Virus record (IMG/VR): IMGVR_UViG_3300033004_000001
Coordinates: 28,613 to 92,612 of that record
DNA from: a virus
Strand: one strand, 5' to 3'
Length of the DNA: 64,000 bases
Shown: positions 35,861-44,769 of the stretch, in pieces
Position numbering within the stretch: position 1 is the first letter of the stretch
Layout: every line of letters starts with the position of its first letter
Position numbers and translations under genes: made by a program
Notes under the pieces: model-generated
What the model was told of the DNA's origin: nothing
The model's input: the letters and a program-made list of their open reading frames with translations, nothing else
The model's database searches: none

Positions 35861-35947
35861 TTAAGTATAGTATAATAACGCTTTTACAATATTTGGATAA
35901 TTTGAAAATTCTGATAAGGCATTATTTCTACTAACGTGATTAGACAT
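35861..35947 (-). CDS. Possible 28-residue small protein
   Basis: A short reading frame starting immediately after the Sak4-like stop (TAAATG) and ending just before the SSB-like start. Its sequence (MSNHVSRNNALSEF...) shows no known motif. The perfect stop-start apposition suggests coupled translation, but a frame this short could be chance. Confidence 0.35.
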   Translation of the reverse strand: MSNHVSRNNALSEFSNYPNIVKALLYYT

Positions 35948-36595
35948 TTATTTATTATTTAATACAGTTCTTACATGTTCTAGGAACTTACTACAATCAT
36001 TAGGGATTATATCCTGCTCATTTTCCACAAAAATTGGTGGACATTTAGCAGAATCTTTACCGTCAGTATTTAACTTAAGGTTATAATATTTCTTTTCATC
36101 TTTGATCCGTACATCAGTATACATTACAATGGTGAATTCTTTTTCAATCATTCCCTCCCATTCTTTACCTTTTACTTTTATACGTTTCTCAATAGCTCCT
36201 TCTTCTGTTTGAATCCATTCATAATGAGCAGTCAAGAATATATCTTTTGGATATTTCTTTATGATAAACATTAATTTACCAATCTCTTCATTATACATGT
36301 TCCAGATATCAAATCCTTTCTTAGTTTCACGAGCTGTCTTTAAGACTGAGTCCATGTATGAACTAAAACTATCAAAGACCACTTCAGTTATTTTGTCGTT
36401 TTTGGCATATTCGATTAATTTGTTGTAAGCGTCTTGCCATGAGTTTGGACAATAATAATGTTCAAACTTATTTATGAATGGTAATGGTTTACCTTCCATA
36501 TTAATAAATCCACAAGTTTTAGGATTCATATTCACAAATGAATATGTCTTTCCTCTACCTGGAGATCCAACAATCATAAACTGATATGGTATCAT
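35948..36595 (-). CDS. Sak4-like RecA-fold recombinase/ATPase
   Basis: A 215-residue P-loop protein. Walker A is VGSPGRGKT (residues 9-17) and the Walker B-like strand is EVVFDSFSS. Later KDIFLTAHYEW fits the sensor region of the AAA_24/Sak4 group. Phage Sak4 proteins are RecA-like single-strand annealing recombinases usually paired with SSB, as here. The short length (about 215) fits that group. It probably mediates recombination-dependent repair or replication restart together with the two nearby nucleases. Confidence 0.82.
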   Translation of the reverse strand: MIPYQFMIVGSPGRGKTYSFVNMNPKTCGFINMEGKPLPFINKFEHYYCPNSWQDAYNKLIEYAKNDKITEVVFDSFSSYMDSVLKTARETKKGFDIWNMYNEEIGKLMFIIKKYPKDIFLTAHYEWIQTEEGAIEKRIKVKGKEWEGMIEKEFTIVMYTDVRIKDEKKYYNLKLNTDGKDSAKCPPIFVENEQDIIPNDCSKFLEHVRTVLNNK

Positions 36596-36611
36596 TAGTC
36601 TTTATTTAAAA

Positions 36612-36687
36612 AGACTGTTAGTAGACCATGAACGAATCACCGTTTACTTCTACTGTATTTTGATGGGTTATAATTAACTAACAGTCT
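36612..36687 (-). ncRNA. Structured intergenic element (long stem, large loop)
   Basis: AGACTGTTAGT (36612-36622) pairs perfectly with ACTAACAGTCT (36677-36687), an 11-bp stem around a 54-base loop. On the reverse strand it is followed by TTTTT, so it can also act as a terminator or attenuator before the Sak4-like gene. Confidence 0.65.
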
Positions 36688-36701
36688 ATATTGTTAATTA
36701 A

Positions 36702-37331
36702 TTATCTGCATAACTTTAAACATTTCTTTACTTTCGAGCAGAATGATTCCTTCTTTGATGGTTTAATGAATATATCATTTACAATTACTTCATAAGTATC
36801 ATCATCTATATCCACAAGATTCTTTCCATGTTTATGGAAAATATCAAATGTATCGAATCCGATTTTCACAAAGTTATTAAATATAGATACTTTTTCATCA
36901 ATATCTATAAATTCACCATCAAAAAGAACTTCCTTCATATTTCTCCTAGCGGATTTATAATAAGGACAGTTTTTACATTCATCGCAAGGAAGATTATCAT
37001 CTTTCTTATAAAGTTTCTTAACTAAGTCTTTTATCTTGTAATAGTCATATATTAAACTGTATGACTTACCACAAAATGAACACCAGTTTTTTCTTATCTT
37101 AATATCATTTTTTGTAAATACTAAGAAGTCTCCACATCTAATCGTATTAGCTGCAAAGAAGTTTACTCCTTTATATTTATTGATAACATCTAGTAGAGCA
37201 CTGAGATAATCACCTTCACAATCATCCACTTCTACAACGAATTCTTTGGATGAATTTTTCTCTTGTTGTTCTTCCTTTTGTTGAGATTTCTGCTTGAAAT
37301 AAATACATCCTTTTATATTGTTTGATTTCAT
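36702..37331 (-). CDS. Hypothetical zinc-binding protein
   Basis: A 209-residue protein with clustered cysteines, WCSFCGKSY and then LPCDECKNCPYYK, consistent with one or two zinc sites. A Gln/Lys-rich segment near residues 15-28 may be flexible. It lies between the DnaB-like helicase and the Sak4-like gene, so a replication role is plausible. The family is not recognised. Confidence 0.65.
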   Translation of the reverse strand: MKSNNIKGCIYFKQKSQQKEEQQEKNSSKEFVVEVDDCEGDYLSALLDVINKYKGVNFFAANTIRCGDFLVFTKNDIKIRKNWCSFCGKSYSLIYDYYKIKDLVKKLYKKDDNLPCDECKNCPYYKSARRNMKEVLFDGEFIDIDEKVSIFNNFVKIGFDTFDIFHKHGKNLVDIDDDTYEVIVNDIFIKPSKKESFCSKVKKCLKLCR

Positions 37332-37341
37332 ATTTTTAGTT

Positions 37342-38286
37342 TTAACTTATTATTGGATTATATTCTTCAATTGAATTAAACTTTAAATTATTTATAAATG
37401 ATAGTATTTTAGGTTCTCCCTCTCGACATTTAAGCCAATGCATGTAGATCATGTTGTCAACGGGCCAGTTGTTGACACCATAGCTGCGTATACCAAGTTT
37501 TTCAGGAGCATGTAATACTATTATATAATCAGATGCAAAAAACATAGCATCTGATCCAGCTAAGTCTCTTCTTTGAGGAAAGTGTAAAGATGGATTAGTT
37601 ATTCTACCCATCTCTTCTATCTCTCTATTTAATTGACTTAATTGGATAATAGTAGTTTTGCCTATTTTCTTCTCTTCTATAAATAATCTCTGGAGGTTAA
37701 CTAAAGTGCTTCTTTCGGATTCTACTCCTTCACTTTTAGTTAATAATACATGGTCGAAGTCTATGATTAACCATTTGTCCTTACCATACATCTCTCTGAA
37801 CTTGTCAATTGTATTCTTAATTTCAGATACTGTACCTGGTGTATCTACATAATAGATAGGATAATTTCTGATTCTTTTACTTTCTTCTTCGACCTTTTTA
37901 AAATCTAAATCAGAGAGTGGCTCTGTTACAGTATATAGTTCCGATGTTGTTTTTTTAAGCTTATATGAAAGCTTACGTCCGATCTGTTTAAAACTTAACA
38001 TTTCTAGACTGAAACTTAGTATTATAAAATTTATATCTGGATTTAAATCAAACAAATCTGATTCTAATGAATTTATAAATGCCGATTTCCCTGCTCCGGA
38101 TATTCCAGCGATTGTATAAATTGTATTGACCTCTATACCACCCATTGCAGTATAGTTAAACTTTTTCCATTTTGTTTTTAATGATTTGATAGCTCCTTTA
38201 CGTCTGTTATCTATGTATTCAATGGCTTCAGTTGTAGCATAAGATATATGTTTAAATGTAAGACTATTATTCGAGACTATTGCCAT
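37342..38286 (-). CDS. DnaB-like replicative helicase
   Basis: A 314-residue RecA-fold helicase core. Walker A is AGISGAGKS, the Walker B strand is WLIIDFDHV and motif H4 contains IIQLSQLNREIEEMG. This matches DnaB-type hexameric helicases but lacks the usual N-terminal domain, so it is a short phage form. It overlaps the preceding gene by 20 bases and works with the TOPRIM primase and PolB. It should unwind the phage genome at the fork. Confidence 0.88.
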   Translation of the reverse strand: MAIVSNNSLTFKHISYATTEAIEYIDNRRKGAIKSLKTKWKKFNYTAMGGIEVNTIYTIAGISGAGKSAFINSLESDLFDLNPDINFIILSFSLEMLSFKQIGRKLSYKLKKTTSELYTVTEPLSDLDFKKVEEESKRIRNYPIYYVDTPGTVSEIKNTIDKFREMYGKDKWLIIDFDHVLLTKSEGVESERSTLVNLQRLFIEEKKIGKTTIIQLSQLNREIEEMGRITNPSLHFPQRRDLAGSDAMFFASDYIIVLHAPEKLGIRSYGVNNWPVDNMIYMHWLKCREGEPKILSFINNLKFNSIEEYNPIIS

Positions 38287-38854
38287 ATCCTAAGTCCTCC
38301 GTATTTGATAGAGATTCTAGACCTTCATCCTTGATTCTCTGTTCGTAACACTTCCATTCTTCTGAGGATAGCCATTTTGGCAATCTTTTCATATAGCATA
38401 GTTTACCTTCTTTTCTTCGAATTGCTAGTTCAAATTGTAAACATTGTAATATGTTTAAATGTAAAGAATATTTACTACCTGTTATTTTGTTATAAATACG
38501 TCTACATCTATTTAAATCAGTTCTTAAATAATCTTTTGTCCCATCAGGTCTTATAACACTTGTCGGATATGTCTGTACAAATTCATCAAAGAAATCACCT
38601 TGTGCAAGTATTCTTACAAAAGATGGTTTAATTATGAATTTATTTAGATCATACTGATCCTCAAAATTATAATTGTCAATCAGTCCAGCTTTCACTAATC
38701 CAAGAATTAAACTTTTCAATTCTTCACTTGAATACAAATCAAGATAAGAACCTAATAATTCATAACTCTTTTCATAGATTAATTGAGCAATCAAAAATTG
38801 ATCTACAGTTATTCTATTTTTTAACAAATAATTTACATCTACTTGTAATAACAT
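38267..38854 (-). CDS. Hypothetical replication-associated protein
   Basis: A 195-residue helical protein, starting MLLQVDVNYLLKNRITVDQF, with a winged-helix-like first half and an aromatic second half (RRIYNKITGSKYSLHLNILQ). It overlaps the DnaB-like gene, so it could be its loader or an origin-binding partner. This is inferred from context only. Confidence 0.6.
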   Translation of the reverse strand: MLLQVDVNYLLKNRITVDQFLIAQLIYEKSYELLGSYLDLYSSEELKSLILGLVKAGLIDNYNFEDQYDLNKFIIKPSFVRILAQGDFFDEFVQTYPTSVIRPDGTKDYLRTDLNRCRRIYNKITGSKYSLHLNILQCLQFELAIRRKEGKLCYMKRLPKWLSSEEWKCYEQRIKDEGLESLSNTEDLGYGNSLE

Positions 38855-38918
38855 GTTAGTTATGTATTAATGCTCAAATTGTAGATGTATTTGTAATATT
38901 TGGTTTTATGAGCGGTTA

Positions 38919-39545
38919 TTAAACTTCTAGTAATCTATCAATTCCAATAGCAAATCCTATTCCATTATCGTATTTTCCTCCTCCACAGATTTGTTTCTGA
39001 GCTCCAAGAGATTCTACTTCTATTTCAAATCCTTTTCCTTCTTCGTAGTAGTCTAATCCTCTTGTTACACCTGTATTAATTTTATAATTAGATGTATATA
39101 TTTTAACGGAATTCTCTGCTAATTGTTTGATAAAATTACTATAATTTTTACTAGGATTTAATATTTCTACACCTAGTTGAGTGAATTGTCTGTATCTACC
39201 TTTTTGAGGCTTTTCACCTCTAAAACACTCTCCAATATAAAATAACATTACATCTTTTTCATATTTGAATTGTGTAGTAGCTAACTTTTGACAGACAGCT
39301 GTGTATTCAGGAGCTAAACAGACATCTCTTTCTCCTCTGTCTTTAAAGTTAAACATTAGATTTTTATTATCTCCAATTTTATCTTTAAATGTCTCCTGAT
39401 ATTGGATTATTGGTATAAAAATTTCTTTAAAACCTTTCTTGATAAGGTACTTGGAAATTTTATTTAACAATTCTCTCTTTTTCATAGCTTTATTATTAAA
39501 TAATATTCTTGTTCCCTTATATACAAAATCTTGTTTTATTTCCAT
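38919..39545 (-). CDS. Minimal HisRS-like class II aminoacyl-tRNA synthetase core
   Basis: A 208-residue protein carrying the full set of HisRS catalytic landmarks: motif 1 region FIPIIQY, motif 2 FRGEKPQKGRYRQFTQLGVE (108-127), histidine-specific TRGLDYYEEG-x-x-FE (161-174), GAQKQICGGGKYDN (181-194) and motif 3 GFAIGIDRL (197-205). The protein ends right after motif 3, so the anticodon-binding domain of normal HisRS (about 420 residues) is absent. HisRS-like cores without that domain include HisZ and amino-acid ligases. It lies one base after the formyltransferase gene. It may activate histidine or another amino acid for a non-tRNA acceptor, or charge a tRNA mimic. Substrate unknown. Confidence 0.85.
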   Translation of the reverse strand: MEIKQDFVYKGTRILFNNKAMKKRELLNKISKYLIKKGFKEIFIPIIQYQETFKDKIGDNKNLMFNFKDRGERDVCLAPEYTAVCQKLATTQFKYEKDVMLFYIGECFRGEKPQKGRYRQFTQLGVEILNPSKNYSNFIKQLAENSVKIYTSNYKINTGVTRGLDYYEEGKGFEIEVESLGAQKQICGGGKYDNGIGFAIGIDRLLEV

Positions 39546-39546
39546 T

Positions 39547-40740
39547 TTATATAAATTTGTATTTATTAATGTTTTTATATCCTATTAAAAACTTTTCTAT
39601 AGAAAGTTTCTTTCTTCCTTCCATTTGAATAGATTTAATATTTATATATCCATCTATACAAGCAACTTTTAGATAAGTTTTGTTATCTGATATAAACGTA
39701 CCAATAGTTTCATTAGTATTGGATTGTTGCATTTCTATATCATATAATTTAACTATTTTATTATTTAGTATAGTCCATGCTCCAGGATATGAGTTTAATC
39801 CTCTAATAAAATTATATATATTAGTTACTGTATTATTCCAATTAATTTTGGTGTTAGAGGAAGTTAATTTTGGTGCTAATTTATTAGATGAATTTTCATA
39901 TTTATGATTAGGAGGATTTTCTATATAATCTAATGATTTAATTAATAAACTACTTCCTAAATTTCCTAATGTTTTTAATAAATCATTATAAGTAGATGAA
40001 AAAGGTAGACAAGTTTTTTCTTGTAATATTATTTGTCCTTTATCAATTTCATTATTAATAAAGAAAGTTGTAACTCCAGTTATAGTTTCACCATTTATTA
40101 TACTCCAATTTATAGGAGCTGCTCCACGATAATCTGGAAGTAAAGAAGGATGTAAATTAATGGTTCCATATTTAGGAATACTCCATAATTTCTCTGGTAA
40201 TTTTTTAAAAGATACTACTATTTGTAAATCTGGATTAAATTCTTTAATATGATTTATAAAATCTATATCTTCTAAATTATTTGGTTGTAATATAGGAATA
40301 TTTAGATTTTTAGAATATTGTTTAATTTTAGATTTTCCAGGACTAGTAATAATACAAATAATATTATACTTTAAGTCTAACAATTTTTTTAATGATATTA
40401 TTGAGAAATCATCCGTTCCTATAAATATAATATTAAATTTATTAGCTTCCATTTTATTTTTCTTATTTAGTAATAATTTTGTTATTCTTTCTGGTTGAAT
40501 TTTTATTTTAGTACCTAATTGAAATTTACACATTAAATAGATTAAATACATTTCAAATTCTTTTGATCTCGCAATATTTACTCTTGCTGCTCCTATATAT
40601 CTACCTATTTCTAATGCATATTTTTCTTTAATTTGTTTTAAATTTATATCTCTAACTATATCTACTAATAGAGATAATTCTGAATCTGTAAGTTCATATT
40701 CTTTTGGTTCATCTGATAGTACCATTCCTATGTACTCCAT
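39547..40740 (-). CDS. fmt: Methionyl-tRNA formyltransferase with an N-terminal helical domain
   Basis: The catalytic domain begins near MEANKFNIIFIGTDDFS and carries INLHPSLLPDYRGAAPINW with the family Asn, His and the SLLPxYRG loop, then VTTFFINNEIDKG with the catalytic Asp. The C-terminal domain has the FIRGLNSYPGAW element typical of the Bacteroidota enzyme. It should transfer formyl from 10-formyl-THF to initiator Met-tRNA. About 95 residues precede the catalytic domain and look like a helix-turn-helix (LKQIKEKYALEIGRYIGAAR), unusual for this enzyme. Start 40740 is chosen because an in-frame ATG at 40812 lies inside the upstream zinc-finger gene. Confidence 0.88.
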   Translation of the reverse strand: MEYIGMVLSDEPKEYELTDSELSLLVDIVRDINLKQIKEKYALEIGRYIGAARVNIARSKEFEMYLIYLMCKFQLGTKIKIQPERITKLLLNKKNKMEANKFNIIFIGTDDFSIISLKKLLDLKYNIICIITSPGKSKIKQYSKNLNIPILQPNNLEDIDFINHIKEFNPDLQIVVSFKKLPEKLWSIPKYGTINLHPSLLPDYRGAAPINWSIINGETITGVTTFFINNEIDKGQIILQEKTCLPFSSTYNDLLKTLGNLGSSLLIKSLDYIENPPNHKYENSSNKLAPKLTSSNTKINWNNTVTNIYNFIRGLNSYPGAWTILNNKIVKLYDIEMQQSNTNETIGTFISDNKTYLKVACIDGYINIKSIQMEGRKKLSIEKFLIGYKNINKYKFI

Positions 40741-40753
40741 TATGACGTCTATG

Positions 40754-40918
40754 TTAAGATGTTTTGATATGATCATGTTTTGGAATATAATGTTCTTTTT
40801 TACATTTTTCACTACAATAATGTAATATTTTTTTCTTAGTTTTTACAAATATTGGAGTATTTAATATTACTTTACAGCATGTCGGATTATCACATACTAT
40901 ACAATTAAGTTTCTTCAT
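40754..40918 (-). CDS. Small treble-clef-like zinc-finger protein
   Basis: A 54-residue protein, MKKLNCIVCDNPTCCKVILN at its start, with C-x-x-C and later YCSEKCKKEH, the MYM/FCS-type zinc-knuckle pattern. Its ATG overlaps the polymerase stop by one base (TAATG), a strong coupling signal. Similar tiny zinc proteins bind nucleic acid or ribosomal RNA. Role unknown. Confidence 0.7.
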   Translation of the reverse strand: MKKLNCIVCDNPTCCKVILNTPIFVKTKKKILHYCSEKCKKEHYIPKHDHIKTS

Positions 40919-42786
40919 TAAAATAATGTTAGTTGTTTCTCTTCTACTATGTCAATGATTTTATTACATTCATTAATATAATATTGATAATTTATATTAT
41001 AATCTTTAATTGGTTTTTGTATAAATTTATTAAAGATAGTTATTAACCATCCTTTTTCTATATTTGATTCTCGTCCATCTTTATGAACTTTCATTAATGT
41101 TGAACCTAAATTAGATATATAATATCTTATATTTTTTTGTTGTTTGTCAATTTGTGGTTGTAAATCTTTGTTTGTATATCTAATTTCAGATGTCCATCCT
41201 TCTGTAGCTCTAAATCTCTTACAAAAGTCAAATATATTATTATGATTAATTATTGTATCTTTAATAGGAATTCCTTTTAAAAAATAATCTGATAGTGCAA
41301 TTGGTACTATTTTCATAGACATATCTTTATGATATACTCTTTTTCCATTCATCATTGGAATTATTTCAAATGCACCTTTATATTTTGGTTTACCTTCAAT
41401 TGTTCTTGCTATATAATTATTAACATCTCGGATAACCATTAGTTCATAGAAACTACTCTCTAATACTAGTCCTGTTAATCCTTGCCACCAATCCATTATA
41501 CCTTGTACTTTTTCTATATCTTTCTTTTTATATCTTAATGTTAATCCATCTGTGTTAGCTTGTATCATTGTACAATCTATATAGTCTACTAACTCTTCGG
41601 CTAACATTGATAGTAATAATTGTCCATTAATTGTAATTTGCATAGTAAACGTTGGATCATAGAAAAATGAATATATATCATTAGATTTACCAAATACAGC
41701 AGTTAATGCTTGTTTTAATCCTCCATTTTTAGCTGATCCTTTAATAGTAAGTTTTCTCTCTTGATATAGTTTGTTATAAGTTGTTATAAAAGATTCACCT
41801 AAATGTTTTGGTTTAAATTTATTAACTATAGCAATATTTGGATAAAATGATGATACATCAATATCATGAATAACTTCATCTTCTTTTGGTTTATATATTC
41901 CAGGCTTTATACAGCCATGTAATCCACCTAATCCAAAATCATATTTAAATCCTTTATATATAACTGATTCTTCTAGAGATTTTCTAGTTTCAATTATATT
42001 TTTATTCCTATACTTTCCTAATAACTCATTAAATTCATTACTATAAAATTTGATATATGGAAGTATGCAATCATTAAGATTAATAGAACTTCTATAAGTT
42101 CTCATTCTCTTTAATTCCTTTATAGGAATATTCATTTCTTCACTAAGTAACTTAGCAAAGATTTCACTTCCAATTTTTGGTTCATTAGCATTTAACAGAT
42201 CTATCCCATACTCTTTACTAAGTTGCTTTCGCATTTCTACTTCATCTATATTTAATTTATAGAATTCATAAGTAGCAATAACATCATTTAAATTATAATC
42301 TAATATTCGTTGAACTTCATCATTTGTTACCTCATGATTAAATTTAAATGGAGTATCGTCTATGTTATCAAGATTAATAGCAATCTCTACTGCCTTTAAC
42401 GATGTTCTTTTAGATTTATTATCAAAATGATTAATTCTATATAAATCTAGTTGTGGAATTTTAACTTTCCAATATGGAATTTCACTAAATTCTGTATCTA
42501 AAACTATCTTAGTATGATGATAAATAGCTTCTGTTAAGTTGTCTGAATCTCTTTTAAGATGATCTTTATGTTCTAAAATGTAATGGATGATAGGATAGTC
42601 AAACTTTAAGTTATTGAATCCTATCAATCCACTGACTTCCTCCTCTAGGAAGTGTATGTATTCATCAAAATCATTTCTGCTCTTATGAATGACGAATTGT
42701 TTGGTAATTTGGGTATCTCTGTTTAAGAAAGTGCAGGAATGGAAATTAGAAAAACATTCTATATCATATATCCAAACACTTTTCAT
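40918..42786 (-). CDS. Family B DNA polymerase
   Basis: A compact 622-residue PolB. The proofreading exonuclease has ExoI YDIECFSNF (Asp8, Glu10), ExoII GFNNLKFDYP (Asp63) and ExoIII YNLNDVIATYEF (Asp168). The polymerase has motif A HDIDVSSFYPNIA (Asp310), motif B KNGGLKQALTAVFGKSND and motif C IQANTDGLTLRY (Asp413, NTDG in place of DTDS). All catalytic acids seem present. It is the genome replicase, acting with the primase, DnaB-like helicase and SSB. The length is short for the family, consistent with a trimmed phage version. Confidence 0.92.
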   Translation of the reverse strand: MKSVWIYDIECFSNFHSCTFLNRDTQITKQFVIHKSRNDFDEYIHFLEEEVSGLIGFNNLKFDYPIIHYILEHKDHLKRDSDNLTEAIYHHTKIVLDTEFSEIPYWKVKIPQLDLYRINHFDNKSKRTSLKAVEIAINLDNIDDTPFKFNHEVTNDEVQRILDYNLNDVIATYEFYKLNIDEVEMRKQLSKEYGIDLLNANEPKIGSEIFAKLLSEEMNIPIKELKRMRTYRSSINLNDCILPYIKFYSNEFNELLGKYRNKNIIETRKSLEESVIYKGFKYDFGLGGLHGCIKPGIYKPKEDEVIHDIDVSSFYPNIAIVNKFKPKHLGESFITTYNKLYQERKLTIKGSAKNGGLKQALTAVFGKSNDIYSFFYDPTFTMQITINGQLLLSMLAEELVDYIDCTMIQANTDGLTLRYKKKDIEKVQGIMDWWQGLTGLVLESSFYELMVIRDVNNYIARTIEGKPKYKGAFEIIPMMNGKRVYHKDMSMKIVPIALSDYFLKGIPIKDTIINHNNIFDFCKRFRATEGWTSEIRYTNKDLQPQIDKQQKNIRYYISNLGSTLMKVHKDGRESNIEKGWLITIFNKFIQKPIKDYNINYQYYINECNKIIDIVEEKQLTLF

Positions 42787-42805
42787 TTGTTTAACTTTAC
42801 TTAAC

Positions 42806-43021
42806 TTATTGTACGTTTAATATCCTCTTAAGTTCTACTGAAGAAAATATAAATTTTGAGTATATGAATGTATCAAATTTAATATCTCTACATTTTCCAC
42901 ATACTATGTATATATCTATTCCTCTTGGATAGTATTTTCCATAACATGTTGTTCTAGTACAGAATTCTATATAAACAATATCATAGATATATTTATCCTT
43001 TATCTGAATGATTAAGTTCAT
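42806..43021 (-). CDS. Small Cys-containing protein
   Basis: A 71-residue protein with CTRTTCYGKYYPRG and IVCGKCRDIKFD, giving two C-x-n-C pairs consistent with a zinc ribbon. It starts 29 bases inside the end of the 486-residue gene. Family unknown. Confidence 0.6.
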   Translation of the reverse strand: MNLIIQIKDKYIYDIVYIEFCTRTTCYGKYYPRGIDIYIVCGKCRDIKFDTFIYSKFIFSSVELKRILNVQ

Positions 43022-44453
43022 ATTTTTCTCTTTGTAGTTTAATCTGCTCTTTTGTTCTATGTCTCTTATGAACTACTATCTTTTTAACTTTAGTTTTATT
43101 TCTAAGACCAAAGTCTTTGTCTCCCCATTTCTTTTTCTTTTCTTCTTTATTAGTAGTCCAAGGTGGATGTAATTCAGGGTAATTTCTTTTGTAAGTTACT
43201 ATTTCTTCAATTTTCTTACTACCATCCTTCATCTTAGTTATTAGAACTCGTTTCTTGGGCTCTAAGGAGCTCACCATTGAACGATCTCCATTAAGTTGAT
43301 GTATAGTATCACTTTTCATATATCGTTCAGCTACGGCTTTATAATAAGGCTTTACTGTTTTTAAGACAACCTTATCTTTATACATTTTATTGTATGCTTT
43401 AGTTATAGCTTTTCCTTTACTGGAAGCTTTAACTACAAACTTCTTTTCTTCATATATTTCTTTTCCAACTGCACTTGGAATATCTTTAATAAGAGTTACA
43501 TTCCAGAAAGTTGACTTTTCTTGTATCCTACCTGGATGAGATCTTTTAGATTTATATCCATTTGAAGTTAAAATTCTTTTAGTTGAACTCTTTGGTGGAA
43601 TATATTTTTCTCTAGGAGTATAAAATTGATTTCCTAAAGCTGGAGTTAATGAATTTCCAGCAACTGGTCTCATTCTTCTTTTACCTTCTTTTTTAGATAT
43701 ATATTCCCATTTATCTTTACCAGTATTTGGTGATCCAAGATAATTTGGGCCATTAGCTTCCCACCAAGGAACTCTAGCTATTTGTTTACCATCTTTAGTA
43801 GCTATATATACTAATCTTTTTGGAGATTTTTCTGGTTGTCTAATAAAATGTTTAAGCCTATCCTCTCTTCCTTTGATAGTCCATATTGGTTTCCATCCTT
43901 CTTTTATAGAAGTAAATCGTTTAGTATATTTATTAATATTATCTACTATAGTTAAAAATTTAGGAATAATTGGTTTTAATATATTTATTGATTTCCATAT
44001 TATTTTTCCTTTTTTCTTTCCTTTTATAAATATATGATTTATAAATGTATTTTTTATATATAAATTAGATAATATTTTTAAATTAGGTCTTATTAAATCA
44101 AAATCTAATTTATACTTTGATTTTTCAGTTTTACTTTCATATACTGGCATATTGTCAATTTTTTCAGCTTTCTTAATCCGAATATATCCATTTTCTAGAT
44201 AATTCTCCAGCCATTTTTGTACATGTTTATGATCATTATTATTTCCTACTATGTATTCTTTCCAAAATGGTTCTATTTCAAAATCAGTTGGTGCATAGAA
44301 AGGTCTAGTTTTACCTTCTTTAGTTCTAGTTATTGTAAGTTCTGCGAATTCATATTTAAATCCTTCAACAAACTCTTCTTTAGTAGGAATTCTATATTGA
44401 TAACACCAATCTCCATAGTCTTTATATTTACACCATATCGCTATTGGATTCAT
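42993..44453 (-). CDS. Large basic hypothetical protein
   Basis: A 486-residue protein very rich in Lys, Arg and Tyr, with Trp-rich blocks (GWKPIWTIKGRED, GKDKWEYISKKEG, HPPWTTNKEEKKKKWGDKD). The high positive charge suggests RNA or DNA binding. There is no catalytic motif. It is in the tightly packed 39-46 kb transcription unit next to PolB and UDG and overlaps both neighbours. Confidence 0.65.
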   Translation of the reverse strand: MNPIAIWCKYKDYGDWCYQYRIPTKEEFVEGFKYEFAELTITRTKEGKTRPFYAPTDFEIEPFWKEYIVGNNNDHKHVQKWLENYLENGYIRIKKAEKIDNMPVYESKTEKSKYKLDFDLIRPNLKILSNLYIKNTFINHIFIKGKKKGKIIWKSINILKPIIPKFLTIVDNINKYTKRFTSIKEGWKPIWTIKGREDRLKHFIRQPEKSPKRLVYIATKDGKQIARVPWWEANGPNYLGSPNTGKDKWEYISKKEGKRRMRPVAGNSLTPALGNQFYTPREKYIPPKSSTKRILTSNGYKSKRSHPGRIQEKSTFWNVTLIKDIPSAVGKEIYEEKKFVVKASSKGKAITKAYNKMYKDKVVLKTVKPYYKAVAERYMKSDTIHQLNGDRSMVSSLEPKKRVLITKMKDGSKKIEEIVTYKRNYPELHPPWTTNKEEKKKKWGDKDFGLRNKTKVKKIVVHKRHRTKEQIKLQREKYELNHSDKG

Positions 44454-44769
44454 ATTTAAATTTTAACTTTTGATGTCTTAGTCTTCTATTATTGACTTTC
44501 TGCATCTTTTTTTCATTATTTGGTTGAGATCTACAAATTCTTCCATCTCCACTTCTAATAGGATTAATTAGAGTAGGTAATTGTCCTGGAAATCTTTTAG
44601 GTTCTCTTTTATTTTGTTTGTCTATTTTTGGTTTCATACGTTTGTATTCATGATTCATTCTCCACATTAACATTTCATAATGTCTATTATAATTCCTTTT
44701 TCTTTCTTCTTCTGTAAACGGATATGGATAGAACTCATGATCTGGTATTGGTCTATATTCTTCTATCAT
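44428..44769 (-). CDS. Small basic hypothetical protein
   Basis: A 113-residue, Arg/Lys/Met-rich protein (EERKRNYNRHYEMLMWRMNH) with no known domain. It overlaps UDG by four bases and the 486-residue gene by 26 bases, so it is cotranslated in the operon. Confidence 0.6.
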   Translation of the reverse strand: MIEEYRPIPDHEFYPYPFTEEERKRNYNRHYEMLMWRMNHEYKRMKPKIDKQNKREPKRFPGQLPTLINPIRSGDGRICRSQPNNEKKMQKVNNRRLRHQKLKFKYESNSDMV

